Shown: piece after piece, positions 40,692-48,568 of the stretch
Numbering within the stretch: position 1 is the first letter of the stretch
Layout: each line of letters begins with the position of its first letter
DNA from: Qipengyuania polymorpha
GTDB lineage: Bacteria > Pseudomonadota > Alphaproteobacteria > Sphingomonadales > Sphingomonadaceae
Direction: 5' to 3'
Length of the DNA stretch: 64,000 nt
Assembly (NCBI RefSeq): GCF_019711435.1
Contig: NZ_JAIGNK010000003.1
Span: 1 to 64,000, forward strand
Program-made: the position numbers and the translations under genes
Notes under the pieces: generated by a model
Database searches by the model: none
Told to the model about the DNA's origin: nothing
What the model saw: only the letters and a program-made list of their open reading frames with translations

Positions 40692-42430
40692 CAGTTACCG
40701 GCCTTGGCTGCTGCCGCAGCCTTTTCGGCCTTCTCCTTCTCCGCCGCGGCTTTCAGTGCCGGGTGCTTCGAATAGAGATATTTCTGCTGCGCCAGCGTGA
40801 GCACGTTGGAGGTTACCCAGTAGAGCAACAGGCCTGCCGCGAACGGCGCCATGATGAACATCAGCACCCAGGGCATGATGTTGAAGATCTGCTGCTGCAC
40901 CGGGTCCATCGCGCTGGGGTTGAGCTTGAAGGTCAGCCACATGGTGAAGCCCAGCAGCACGGCGAGGATGCCGATGGCAAGGAAGCCCGGCGGGTCGAAG
41001 GGCAGCAGGCCGAAGAGGTTCAGCACGGTCGCCGGATCGGGCGCGGAGAGATCCTTGATGTAGAGGAAGTCCTGGTGACGCATCTCGATGGCGAGGTAGA
41101 GCACCTTGTAAAGCGCGAAGAAGATCGGGATCTGCAGAATCAGCGGCAGGCAGCCCGCGAGCGGATTGACCTTCTCGCGCTTGAACAGCGCCTGCATTTC
41201 CTGCTGCTGCTTGAGCCGGTCGTCCTTGTACTTTTCCTGCAGCTTTTTCATTTCCGGCTGGATCGCCTTCATCGCCGCCATCGAAGCGAACTGCTTCTGC
41301 GCAACAGGGAACATCAGCCCGCGCACGATGATGGTCAGGATGATGATGGCGACACCGAAATTGCCGACCAGTTCGAAGATATTGGTGAGCAGCCACAGGA
41401 AGGGTTTCTCGAACCAGCGGAACCAGCCCCAGTCGATGGCGAGGCCGAACTGAGGGATGCCCGCGTCCTGATAGGCGTCGAGGATTTCGCTTTCCTTGGC
41501 TCCGGCGAAAAGCTGGGTCGTCGTGGTAATCTTGCGGCCTGCCGGAATGGTGACGGGGTCATAACGCATCTCGGCGCTGTAACGGTCGCCTCCGAGCGAA
41601 TGGAAAGTCGCGTCCGGCGCGCTGCCGCTGGCGGGCACAAGAGCGGCCAGCCAGTAGATGTCGGTAAAGCCGATCCAGTCTACCGCGCCCGAGGGGCTGA
41701 CCTTCCGGTCTTCCTCGACATTGTCGTAATCGTAGCCGTATTCCACCGCCTCGTCGAACGAACCGATCGGGCCCGAATGGGCGATGAAGAAGTCGTCGCT
41801 CGCAGTCGTGCTGGTGCGTCCCACGATGCCGTAAGGCTGGGCCACGACGGGAACGTCGCTCGTGTTCGAAATCGCCTGCGCGACCGTGATCATGTAATTT
41901 TCATCGATCGAATAGGTCTGCTCGAGCAGCACGCCATTTCCGGCGTCATAACTAAGCGTAACCGGATTTTCCGGCGTGAGCACATCGCCATCGGCTTCCC
42001 ACTGGGTCACGTCCGGCAGCTTGGCGCCGTTTACCAGCACGCTCAGCTGGGCGTATTGTTCGACCTCGGTCCCGCGCGGCGCGAAGATGCGGACCGGGCC
42101 GCTGTCCTTGTCAGGGCTGGCGGCGTAATCCTTGAGGACGATGTCGTCGATCATGGCATCGGCGAGGTTGATCGAGCCGGCCACCTTGGGCGAATCGATG
42201 CGCACGCGCCCTTCCGAGGCAAGCGCGCTGTCGAGATCGACGCGCGCGGCCGCACCTGACACCGTCCCCGCGTTCGCGGCGGCAGCCTGCTCTGCCGGAG
42301 TATCGACATTCCCCGTCGCAGCCGGAGCTTCCTCGGGCTGCGGGTAGAGATAGTCGCTCACCCACTGGAAGCCGATGAGGATTGCCAGCGACAGGGTGAG
42401 GACGAGGACAAAATTGCGTGAGTTTTCCAA
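40691..42430 (-). CDS. yidC: Membrane protein insertase YidC
   Basis: A 579-residue insertase that works alone or with SecYEG. One N-terminal transmembrane helix (residues 7-24) is followed by an A/P-rich linker and a large periplasmic beta-supersandwich domain (about 60-340). The conserved C-terminal core has GVAIIILTIIVRGLMFPVAQKQFASMAAMK spread from about 365 and PIFFALYKVLY, and ends in basic helices rich in Lys/Ala/Glu (KAAAEKEKAEKAAAAAKAGN). This is the Gram-negative long form. It follows yidD with a gap of about 70 bp and overlaps engB by one base. Confidence 0.95.
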   Translation of the reverse strand: MENSRNFVLVLTLSLAILIGFQWVSDYLYPQPEEAPAATGNVDTPAEQAAAANAGTVSGAAARVDLDSALASEGRVRIDSPKVAGSINLADAMIDDIVLKDYAASPDKDSGPVRIFAPRGTEVEQYAQLSVLVNGAKLPDVTQWEADGDVLTPENPVTLSYDAGNGVLLEQTYSIDENYMITVAQAISNTSDVPVVAQPYGIVGRTSTTASDDFFIAHSGPIGSFDEAVEYGYDYDNVEEDRKVSPSGAVDWIGFTDIYWLAALVPASGSAPDATFHSLGGDRYSAEMRYDPVTIPAGRKITTTTQLFAGAKESEILDAYQDAGIPQFGLAIDWGWFRWFEKPFLWLLTNIFELVGNFGVAIIILTIIVRGLMFPVAQKQFASMAAMKAIQPEMKKLQEKYKDDRLKQQQEMQALFKREKVNPLAGCLPLILQIPIFFALYKVLYLAIEMRHQDFLYIKDLSAPDPATVLNLFGLLPFDPPGFLAIGILAVLLGFTMWLTFKLNPSAMDPVQQQIFNIMPWVLMFIMAPFAAGLLLYWVTSNVLTLAQQKYLYSKHPALKAAAEKEKAEKAAAAAKAGN

Positions 42431-42499
42431 GGTCGATCCCGTAGGTAATGTATTCGCTAGGTGGGAAGAGTGTATTATGACGTCAAGACACTGGATGCG

Positions 42500-42709
42500 C
42501 TAAGGCACCGGGTCGCGGCCGCAGCCCCCCCAGGGTTGGCAGCGCAATAGCCGCTTGAAGGCCAGCCATCCACCCTTGATTGCGCCATGCTTCTGCAGGG
42601 CCTCGATGGCGTACTGGCTGCAGCTTGGCGTAAACCGACATGTCGGCGGCAGGATGCGGCTCGGGCCGAGCTGCCATGCCCTCGCGATCCAGATGAGCGG
42701 GTATTTCAT
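42500..42709 (-). CDS. yidD: Membrane protein insertion efficiency factor YidD
   Basis: A 69-residue protein that assists YidC. The signature is clear: [19 protein letters not shown], then [34 protein letters not shown]. Start is ATG 42709 (MKYPLIW), with ATG 42715 (MIM) six bases earlier; GGA precedes both. A type B palindromic repeat (42717-42798) sits directly upstream and replaces the usual tight junction to rnpA. C-terminus is GRDPVP. Confidence 0.93.
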   Translation of the reverse strand: MKYPLIWIARAWQLGPSRILPPTCRFTPSCSQYAIEALQKHGAIKGGWLAFKRLLRCQPWGGCGRDPVP

Positions 42710-42716
42710 AATCATT

Positions 42717-42798
42717 CCGTTCGTGTCGAGCGAAGTCGAGACACACTGGCACGAGACATCTCGACTACGCGCTGCGCGCTTCGCTCGATATGAGCGGC
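42717..42798. repeat. Dispersed palindromic repeat (type B), copy 2
   Basis: The first 28 bp (42717-42744) are identical to 35223-35250. The right arm ATCTCGACT ... TTCGCTCGAT is split by a GC-rich 13-14 bp insertion (ACGCGCTGCGCGC). It lies in the rnpA-yidD gap of the ribosome/insertion operon. Confidence 0.85.
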
Positions 42799-42800
42799 GG

Positions 42801-43184
42801 TCATGCGCGACGCGACCGCTTGTGCCGCGGACGGCGCGCGCGGTCGCCTTCACCCTTGGCGGCGCGGGCAAGCGCGGCATCCAGCTCCTCGGCCAGCGCG
42901 GCAAAATCGCGCTCGACCCCGCCCTCGCGTCCGATGAGAATGTGGTCGTGGTCGGCAAGGCCGGATGACGGCAAGGCTGCCCAGAGTAATTCGCGGAACC
43001 GCCGCTTCATGCGGTTGCGCACCACGGCGTTGCCGATTTTCTTCGTGACGGTGATGCCGTAGCGCTTGCCCTTGCCCTCGTTCGGGCGGGTCAGCAGCAC
43101 GAAACCCGGCTTGGCGTTCCGCATACCGCGATTGGCAGCGAGGAAATCGCTGCGCTTGGTGATGACGGACAGGCTCGGGTGCAT
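42801..43184 (-). CDS. rnpA: Ribonuclease P protein component
   Basis: A 127-residue protein subunit of RNase P. Landmarks are [37 protein letters not shown], read across residues about 32-68, including the RNR-type motif. The C-terminal extension is highly basic ([13 protein letters not shown]). ATG 43184 ([15 protein letters not shown]) gives the normal N-terminus. It lies between rpmH and yidD on the same strand; a GC hairpin precedes it and may attenuate readthrough from rpmH. Confidence 0.92.
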   Translation of the reverse strand: MHPSLSVITKRSDFLAANRGMRNAKPGFVLLTRPNEGKGKRYGITVTKKIGNAVVRNRMKRRFRELLWAALPSSGLADHDHILIGREGGVERDFAALAEELDAALARAAKGEGDRARRPRHKRSRRA

Positions 43185-43202
43185 GGAGGCTACATACGCG
43201 AA

Positions 43203-43224
43203 CGGGCCCCCCGAAGGGAGCCCG
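43203..43224 (-). terminator. Hairpin between rpmH and rnpA
   Basis: CGGGC ... GCCCG with inner CCC/GGG pairing and a GAAG-type loop. There is no U run, so it is more likely an attenuator or processing site than a full stop. Confidence 0.4.
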
Positions 43225-43275
43225 CAGGTTCGCTCAGACTGTAAGGCCACGCGCAGGGCGCGGCCGGTCAGTCAA

Positions 43276-43410
43276 TCACGCACAAAGGTTCTTGCGGCCG
43301 CGAGCGCGACGTGCACGGAGAACCTTGCGGCCACCCGGAGTAGCCTTGCGGGCGAAGAAACCGTGGCGACGGGCGCGCACGAGGTTCGAGGGCTGGAAAG
43401 TCCGCTTCAT
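43276..43410 (-). CDS. rpmH: 50S ribosomal protein L34
   Basis: A 44-residue L34, unmistakable from [18 protein letters not shown] and [21 protein letters not shown] 43410 is preceded by GAAGGTG. It is the first gene of the minus-strand cluster leading to rnpA, yidD, yidC and engB. It is divergent from comM with a gap of about 215 bp that should contain both promoters. Confidence 0.97.
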   Translation of the reverse strand: MKRTFQPSNLVRARRHGFFARKATPGGRKVLRARRARGRKNLCA

Positions 43411-43625
43411 GGGAACACCTTCAGTTAAAATATGTTGCTGCCGGGCGAATCGCCGCGACGAAAAAGGGCCGCCATTCGCAGGCGTCCGCTCTTGGAGGGG
43501 CGCGCTTAAGGAAAAGACCCGCAAAGGTCAAGCCAGAAGGCGACTTCCCCCGAAGTGGAGGAGCCAAGTCTCGACAATCGCTATGCTTCTTGTCATGCCG
43601 CCTGCCAACAAGGGGGGAAGAAGCT

Positions 43626-45134
43626 TTGGTCGCACTGGTCCGGACGGTGGCCTATCTCGGGCTGGAAGCACGCAGCGTCGAGGTGCAATGCAGCCTCGCA
43701 CCGGGCCTTCCGAACTTCAACATCGTCGGGCTGGCCGACAAGGCGGTGGGCGAAAGCAAGGAGCGGGTGCGCGCTGCGCTGTCCTCCATGGGTCTCGCGC
43801 TGCCGCCCAAGCGCATCACCATCAACCTCTCGCCCGCCGACCTGCCCAAGGAAGGCTCGCATTACGACCTTCCCATCGCGCTCGCCGTGCTGGGGGCGAT
43901 GGGCATCACCGATGCCGAACAGCTGGGCGACTGGATTGTCGTGGGCGAACTGGCCTTGGATGCCCGCATCCAACCCTCGCCCGGCGTGCTGCTCGCCGCC
44001 ATCCATGCGAGCGAGGCGGAAAAAGGCCTCATCTGCCCCGCTGCGCAAGGCTCGGAAGCGAAATGGGCGAGCGATGTGCCGGTGGTGGCTGCGCCCGACC
44101 TGGCGAGCCTGCTCAACCATCTGAAGGGCACCTCGCAGTTGCCGCCGCCCGAGCAGGGTCTGGTCGAGGAGGGCGGCAAGGCGCCCGACCTCAAACAGGT
44201 GAAGGGACAGGAAACCGCCAAGCGCGCGCTCGAAATCGCGGCGGCGGGCGGACACAACCTCCTGATGATTGGCCCTCCCGGTGCGGGCAAGTCGCTGCTG
44301 GCGAGCTGTCTCCCCGGAATCCTGCCCCCGCTCTCCCCGCCCGAGGCGCTGGAGGTGAGCATGGTGCAATCGGTCGCCGGGCTCCTCGAGGAAGGCCGCA
44401 TCAGCCGCGCCCGCCCGTTCCGCGCGCCGCATCATTCGGCGAGCATGGCCGCGCTGACCGGCGGCGGGCTGAAGGTGAAGCCGGGCGAGGTGAGCCTTGC
44501 GCATCTCGGCGTGCTGTTCCTCGACGAACTGCCCGAATTCCAGCGCGCCGTGCTCGATTCGTTGCGCCAGCCGCTCGAGACCAACACGGTCGATGTCGCG
44601 CGCGCCAACGCGCATGTGACCTTCCCCGCCAATGTCCAGCTGGTCGCGGCGATGAATCCGTGCCGCTGCGGGCATCTGGGCGACCCCGCGCTGGCGTGTT
44701 CGCGCGCTCCCAAATGCGCCGCCGACTACCAGAGCAAGGTCTCCGGCCCGCTCCTCGACCGCATCGACCTCCATGTCGAGGTCGATCCGGTCAGCGCCGC
44801 CGACCTCGCCCTGCCACCGCCTGCCGAGGGCACGGAAGAAGTCGCCGCAAGGGTCGCCGCCGCGCGCGAAGTGCAAACGGCCCGCGCCGAAGCCAGCGGA
44901 GCGCGCACCAACGCCGAACTGCAAGGCGACGCGCTGGAGGAATTCGCCGGCCCCGACGAGAAGGGCGGCGAACTGCTGATGCAGGCGGCCACCGCCATGC
45001 GCCTATCGGCGCGCAGCTATACGCGGATGCTGCGAGTGGCGCGGACGATTGCGGATCTTGCGGGAGCGGAGAAGGTAGGCCGCATCCATGTGGCAGAGGC
45101 GCTCAGCTATCGGAGGCAGCCGCCAAGGGCTTAA
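43626..45134 (+). CDS. comM: YifB/ComM-family Mg-chelatase-like ATPase
   Basis: A 502-residue AAA+ protein. ComM of Vibrio and Haemophilus promotes branch migration during natural transformation. The N-terminal domain is typical (VALVRTVAYLGLEARSVEVQ, PGLPNFNIVGLADKAVGESKERVRAAL), Walker A is GPPGAGKS, then FRAPHHSAS, LGVLFLDELPEF and the Cys-rich MNPCRCGHLGD. TTG 43626 with a G-rich ribosome-binding site (AGGGGGGAAG) gives the usual N-terminus; ATG 43590 is the alternative. No other competence genes are in the window. Confidence 0.9.
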   Translation: MVALVRTVAYLGLEARSVEVQCSLAPGLPNFNIVGLADKAVGESKERVRAALSSMGLALPPKRITINLSPADLPKEGSHYDLPIALAVLGAMGITDAEQLGDWIVVGELALDARIQPSPGVLLAAIHASEAEKGLICPAAQGSEAKWASDVPVVAAPDLASLLNHLKGTSQLPPPEQGLVEEGGKAPDLKQVKGQETAKRALEIAAAGGHNLLMIGPPGAGKSLLASCLPGILPPLSPPEALEVSMVQSVAGLLEEGRISRARPFRAPHHSASMAALTGGGLKVKPGEVSLAHLGVLFLDELPEFQRAVLDSLRQPLETNTVDVARANAHVTFPANVQLVAAMNPCRCGHLGDPALACSRAPKCAADYQSKVSGPLLDRIDLHVEVDPVSAADLALPPPAEGTEEVAARVAAAREVQTARAEASGARTNAELQGDALEEFAGPDEKGGELLMQAATAMRLSARSYTRMLRVARTIADLAGAEKVGRIHVAEALSYRRQPPRA

Positions 45135-45205
45135 AAGTGGCAAGAACACCTATTGAGGGCAAGAACGGCCACTGCTTCAGCTAGCTGCGAATTGGGACGA
45201 AAATT

Positions 45206-45433
45206 TTAGGCAGCCTCCTGACATGCTTCATCATCCGGAAAGTTGGCGCACATGCTTTCTAGCATCCGGCATGCTGATTGGTTGCCATCCTCGCAATCCC
45301 ACTTGAGGCATATAAAGTCATCAGAACAAAGTGCTCGTTCAAGAATGGGAAGCGAGCCCGTGAAAGCGAGCAGCAAAACCAGCATGAGGCCGAGACAACC
45401 CAATGTAGGCCTTAAGTCTTTTTTATACGCCAT
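45206..45433 (-). CDS. Small membrane-anchored Cys-rich hypothetical protein
   Basis: A 75-residue protein from ATG 45433 (MAYKKDLR). Residues about 11-31 form a single hydrophobic helix (GCLGLMLVLLLAFTGSLPIL), followed by an acidic tail with six cysteines (CSDDFICLKWDCEDGNQSAC and onward to CANF and CQEAA), which suggests disulfides in the periplasm. The local sequence is noticeably less GC-rich than its surroundings. No family recognised and the ribosome-binding site is weak, so coding status is probable, not certain. Confidence 0.5.
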   Translation of the reverse strand: MAYKKDLRPTLGCLGLMLVLLLAFTGSLPILERALCSDDFICLKWDCEDGNQSACRMLESMCANFPDDEACQEAA

Positions 45434-45488
45434 TCGAAAAAATCTAGTCGCGCAAGCTGTTGGCCGCAATCGGCTGTTGGCCTAGAAC

Positions 45489-45857
45489 CTACTGCTCCTC
45501 GCTCATGTCGAGGTTGAGCTTGACCGTCTCATGTTCGTGGTCGCCCTCGAACTTGGCGAGGAAGTCGGCGATGGGCATGGCCTGATCGGGCACTTCGCCC
45601 ACATTGGGCGCGGGCGCGGGCGCAGCCATGCCGTCGGCGGGGGTGGTCTTCACGTGGAGATAGGGCACCCAGACTTCGCCGTAATCGGCTTGCTGGTACC
45701 ACACGTCGAGCACGTCGTAGCTCGCCCAGGTGCTGTCGGGTTCCTTCAGGCGGATGCCTTCGCCAATGCGCGGCACGCTCATCGCCTTGATGCGAAACTG
45801 CGTCTGGTGCGTCTCGTTCTGGACTTCGATTTCGATCACGTTTTCTATCCGGCTCAA
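45489..45857 (-). CDS. Hypothetical protein
   Basis: A 122-residue soluble acidic protein when started at TTG 45857 (MSRIENVIEIEVQ); an in-frame GTG shortly downstream (VIEIEV) could serve instead. Strand-rich N-terminal half (NETHQTQFRIKAMSVPRIGEGIRLKE, DVWYQQADYGEVWVPYLHVK) and a proline-alanine linker (APAPAPN) leading to a short helical C-terminus. No family recognised. Its upstream region holds two TGACGTCA palindromes. Confidence 0.6.
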   Translation of the reverse strand: MSRIENVIEIEVQNETHQTQFRIKAMSVPRIGEGIRLKEPDSTWASYDVLDVWYQQADYGEVWVPYLHVKTTPADGMAAPAPAPNVGEVPDQAMPIADFLAKFEGDHEHETVKLNLDMSEEQ

Positions 45858-45919
45858 AGGGGCACTGGCCCCGATTCACCGCAAGGTATCTCATAAAGGT
45901 GTTTCGATGGTTTTAACGA

Positions 45920-45953
45920 TGACGTCACGCCGCCTCGGCGCGGTTTGACGTCA
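45920..45953. promoter_or_regulatory. Pair of TGACGTCA palindromes
   Basis: Two identical 8-bp palindromes (45920-45927 and 45946-45953) with 26-bp centre-to-centre spacing flank a GC-rich CGCCGCCTCGGCG. They lie 63-96 bp upstream of the minus-strand gene ending at 45489. The spacing places both on a similar helix face. Candidate operator for an unknown regulator. Confidence 0.45.
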
Positions 45954-46013
45954 CTTTTGCAAGAGGTCGTTAACCAGGGTGATTAGCCCTGCGCGGACTG
46001 GCATGAGGCGCGC

Positions 46014-46328
46014 TCAAGCCTTTGTTTGCGCGGCATAGGGCGTGTTCTTGAGGAGGTGGCGGTTGTAATCGGGCGCGCCGTCATCCCACCACACGGGGCC
46101 CCGCTCGCCCAGCGCGACCTTGGCTTCGTGGACGCGCGCGCGGGCATCTTTCTCGAGCTCAGCGTCGTTTTCGCGCTTCGCCGCCGCGACATCACGGCGC
46201 GCTTCCATCAAATCGCGCACGAGTGATTCGCGCAGTGTTTCGGAAAGGTGCGGATTGCTGGTGCGCCACAAGCGGCCGCGTACGATGATGTAGCGGCCGT
46301 CGGGCGTGCGTTTGGGAGCGTCGCTCAG
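46014..46328 (-). CDS. Hypothetical protein downstream of hxlR, probable CTG start
   Basis: A conserved-looking small protein of 85 residues from TTG 46271, or 104 from an in-frame CTG at 46328. Upstream of the TTG the frame encodes TPDGRYIIVRGRL, which from memory is the conserved N-terminus of this family, followed by LWRTSNPHLSE. The C-terminus GERGPVWWDDGAPDYNRHLLKNTPYA is distinctive. The CTG overlaps the hxlR stop as CTGA, the coupling arrangement usually made by ATGA. Relatives have been labelled as Tol biopolymer-transport related, a name I do not trust. Function unknown. Confidence 0.65.
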   Translation of the reverse strand: MSDAPKRTPDGRYIIVRGRLWRTSNPHLSETLRESLVRDLMEARRDVAAAKRENDAELEKDARARVHEAKVALGERGPVWWDDGAPDYNRHLLKNTPYAAQTKA

Positions 46329-46870
46329 GCGGCGCTGCGCTTGGAAGCGAGATCGACCACTGAGCCGTTCTCCAGCGCCTCGCCAGCCGTCGCCTTGGTG
46401 CCATCGGCGCGAATGCCGAGATTGGCGCGCTCGACCAGGTGCAAATCCGCAGGGCCGAGGATGCGGCCGTCATGGCTGAGGATGGAGGTCGGGCCGATGG
46501 GCAGGCGGTCGCGCTCGTCGACCAGCACCGGGTTCTCGATAACCTCGGCCCCGTATTTCTGGCCCCACTGGCGCAGCGCGACCATGGCGGGGAGCAGGTC
46601 GAAGCCCTTCTCGGTCAGGCGGTATTCGATTTTCCGGCGGTCGTCGGGACACGGATCGCGGCGCAGGATGCCGTGCTCGACCAGCTTGGCGAGCCGGTTC
46701 GACAGGATGTTGCGCGCAATGCCGAGCTCGCTGAGGAATTCCTCAAAGTGGTGCAGGCCGTTGAAGCTGGCGCGCAGGATCATGAAGCTCCAGCGTTCGC
46801 CCATGACCTCCAGCGCCTGCGGCAGGCCGCATTCGGTCAGTTCGCGCAAGGGTTCGCGGATATCGCCCAT
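46325..46870 (-). CDS. HxlR-family transcriptional regulator
   Basis: A 181-residue winged-helix regulator. CGLPQALEVMGERWSFMILRASFNGLHHFEEF at about 14-45 and ELGIARNILSNRLAKLVEHGIL at about 48-69 are the HxlR DNA-binding core, with the wing DDRRKIEYRLTEKGFDL. The first cysteine (C14) is at the position that senses oxidation in some HxlR proteins. A C-terminal extension of about 70 residues follows. Divergent from the CC_3452-type gene across an AT-rich region with inverted repeats, so control of both is plausible. Confidence 0.92.
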   Translation of the reverse strand: MGDIREPLRELTECGLPQALEVMGERWSFMILRASFNGLHHFEEFLSELGIARNILSNRLAKLVEHGILRRDPCPDDRRKIEYRLTEKGFDLLPAMVALRQWGQKYGAEVIENPVLVDERDRLPIGPTSILSHDGRILGPADLHLVERANLGIRADGTKATAGEALENGSVVDLASKRSAA

Positions 46871-47058
46871 AAAATTCAGTCCTCTTCGGGAAACCTATCT
46901 AGCGGGTTTTCCGCAAACGCCAACTTTTTCGGAAAAAGGGTTGTGGAATGCAACTTACTTGGTTAGGTAGCGATTCGCAACCAGTTGCAAAACGAAACTT
47001 ATGTTGCAGTTTTCGCAAATGGTGTTGTCAAAATTGCATCTGCCAAAAGGGTAAGACC
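46871..47058. promoter_or_regulatory. Divergent hxlR / CC_3452 promoter region with inverted repeats
   Basis: A visibly AT-rich 188-bp gap. One inverted repeat, CTTTTTC-G-GAAAAAG within CAA...TTG, lies at 46921-46943. Another, TTGCAAAAC with GTTTTCGCAA, lies at 46985-47018. These are candidate HxlR operators. Assignment is inferred from position and symmetry only. Confidence 0.45.
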
Positions 47059-47400
47059 ATGATCCTCTCCAACACTCCCTCGACCAAGCTCGGCGTTTTT
47101 GGCGCAGCCATCCTCTATTCGGCTGCCACGCTCGGCGCGCTGGTCGCCCCGACCACTGCCGAAGCCAAGGGCAACGGCCCCTATTACAAGGCCGAACTGT
47201 CGCAGCCCGCTGCCGAGCGCACCGTGGTTGCCGGCGGCATCGCATGGACCTGCAGCGGCACGACCTGCGTCGCACCCAAGGGCACCTCGCGCCCGCTGCG
47301 CGTCTGCCGCGAACTTCAGCGCGACACCGCAGACGTCGTCAGCTTCACTGCCAAGGGCAAGGAACTCGACGCCGACAAGCTGGCGAAGTGCAACGGCTGA
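47059..47400 (+). CDS. CC_3452-type secreted small protein
   Basis: A 113-residue exported protein. From ATG 47059 the leader (STKLGVFGAAILYSAATLGALVAPTTAEA) ends near residue 37. The mature part has the pattern of the CC_3452 family of alphaproteobacteria: ELSQPAAERTVVAGGIAWTC, CVAPKGTSRPLRVCRELQR, with two cysteine pairs likely to be disulfide-bonded. Function unknown. Followed by a strong terminator, so it is monocistronic. Divergent from hxlR. Confidence 0.82.
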   Translation: MILSNTPSTKLGVFGAAILYSAATLGALVAPTTAEAKGNGPYYKAELSQPAAERTVVAGGIAWTCSGTTCVAPKGTSRPLRVCRELQRDTADVVSFTAKGKELDADKLAKCNG

Positions 47401-47449
47401 TTAGCCCGAACACAGTCCCCCACCCCCTCTCCATCGGGTGGTCCTCATG

Positions 47450-47478
47450 GCCCCGGCGCGCCGCGTCGGGGCTTTTTT
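47450..47478 (+). terminator. Rho-independent terminator after the CC_3452-type gene
   Basis: GCCCCG pairs with CGGGGC around a GC-rich loop and is followed by TTTTTTG. Confidence 0.92.
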
Positions 47479-47484
47479 GTCAGG

Positions 47485-48102
47485 TCAGATGAGGCCGCGG
47501 CCCGCGAGGTCGCTTTCGAGGCTTTCGGCATCGGTAAAGTGATGCACCTGCCAGCCGCATTTCTCGGCCGAGGCGATGTTGTCGGGATTGTCGTCGATGA
47601 AGAGCATGGCCTCCGGCGCATGGCCGAAGCGGTCCGCCGAGAGCGCGAAAATCGCCGGGTCGGGCTTGGCGATGCGTTCGACGCCCGAGACGACGATATC
47701 CTTGAAACGGTCGAATATCGCATGCTGCGGGCGGAACCCGGCCCAGAATGCGGCGGCGAAATTGGTGATGGCGAAGAGCGGGACACCGCGGGTATCGAGT
47801 CGCTCGACCAGCGCATGCGTGCCGTCGACCGGCCCCGGGATGGTCTCGTTGAAGCGCGAGGCATAGGCGCGAATTTCAGCGGTGTATTCGGGGAAGAGCG
47901 CAATCCGCTCAAGCACGAGGTCGGACAATTCGCGCCCCGCATCGTGAAGGAAGTGCCATTCCTCGGTCACGACTTCGCCCAAGACCTTTTCCAGCCGCGC
48001 AGGATCGTCGGTCATCTTCTCGAACAAGAGGCGCAGGTCCCAGTGATAAAGGACCCTACCCACGTCGAACACTACGGCATCGACCGGCTGGCGTTTACCC
48101 AA
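47485..48102 (-). CDS. HAD-superfamily hydrolase (IA-type)
   Basis: A 205-residue HAD phosphatase-like enzyme. Motif I is VDAVVFDVGRVLYHW, where the second catalytic Asp of DxD is replaced by Gly (DVG), as in the epoxide-hydrolase/YihX-like subgroup. Motif II is FAITNF, motif III region RIAKPDPAIF and motif IV LFIDDNPDNI. TTG 48102 is preceded by AAGGAA with 6-nt spacing and is the natural start; the open frame upstream is non-coding. The YihX subgroup includes sugar-1-phosphate phosphatases. Convergent with the CC_3452-type gene. Confidence 0.87.
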   Translation of the reverse strand: MGKRQPVDAVVFDVGRVLYHWDLRLLFEKMTDDPARLEKVLGEVVTEEWHFLHDAGRELSDLVLERIALFPEYTAEIRAYASRFNETIPGPVDGTHALVERLDTRGVPLFAITNFAAAFWAGFRPQHAIFDRFKDIVVSGVERIAKPDPAIFALSADRFGHAPEAMLFIDDNPDNIASAEKCGWQVHHFTDAESLESDLAGRGLI

Positions 48103-48161
48103 GTGGAATTCCTTTTGTTGCGTACGCTGACGACATCCGTCGCCAGCTTGCGGCGGTGCCG

Positions 48162-48226
48162 GCCCACTCCCCCACCCGGCCACCCACGGGATAATCCTCA
48201 TTGGGTGGCCGGGTGGGGGAGTGGGC
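48162..48226. repeat. Perfect 25-bp inverted repeat (cruciform)
   Basis: The arms 48162-48186 and 48202-48226 are exact reverse complements (outer end GCCCACTCCCCC) around a 15-nt loop containing GGATAATCC-like symmetry. Weaker complementarity (CTTGCGG / CCGCAAG) extends outside both arms. It lies in the gap between rpmJ and the HAD gene, whose transcripts run the same way. Confidence 0.85.
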
Positions 48227-48279
48227 TGGTGCCGCAAGGTCGGGACGGAGGTCCCGACCGCATCCGACGGAAATGCGAA

Positions 48280-48309
48280 CGGCCCGCACTCCCATCGGGA
48301 GCCGGGCCG
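48280..48309 (-). terminator. Hairpin after rpmJ
   Basis: CGGCCCG ... CGGGCCG with an inner CTCCC/GGGAG stem, 44 bp downstream of the rpmJ stop on the minus strand. The U run is weak. Confidence 0.6.
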
Positions 48310-48352
48310 GTCGTTAGACTTGTCGCGGAGCTTGCCCCCGCGCAGCCGAAGC

Positions 48353-48478
48353 TTAGCCCTGGCGGGCCTTGAAGCGACGGTTGGTCTTGTTGATGACGTA
48401 AGTGCGGCCGCGACGACGGATCACGCGGCAATCGCGGTGACGGCTCTTGAGCGACTTGAGGCTGTTGCGGATCTTCAT
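48353..48478 (-). CDS. rpmJ: 50S ribosomal protein L36
   Basis: A 41-residue L36 readable on the minus strand: [19 protein letters not shown], then [22 protein letters not shown]. This is the alphaproteobacterial form of 41 residues with one cysteine, lacking the zinc ribbon of the 38-residue type. It stands alone with a hairpin downstream. Confidence 0.96.
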   Translation of the reverse strand: MKIRNSLKSLKSRHRDCRVIRRRGRTYVINKTNRRFKARQG

Positions 48479-48568
48479 CGTTTCTCTCTAATCAAATAAT
48501 TACGCGCCGGAGATAGGCTCCGACGCGCCGAATTCAAGCGCGCCCGTTAACGGCGCGGGTGATTCTGG

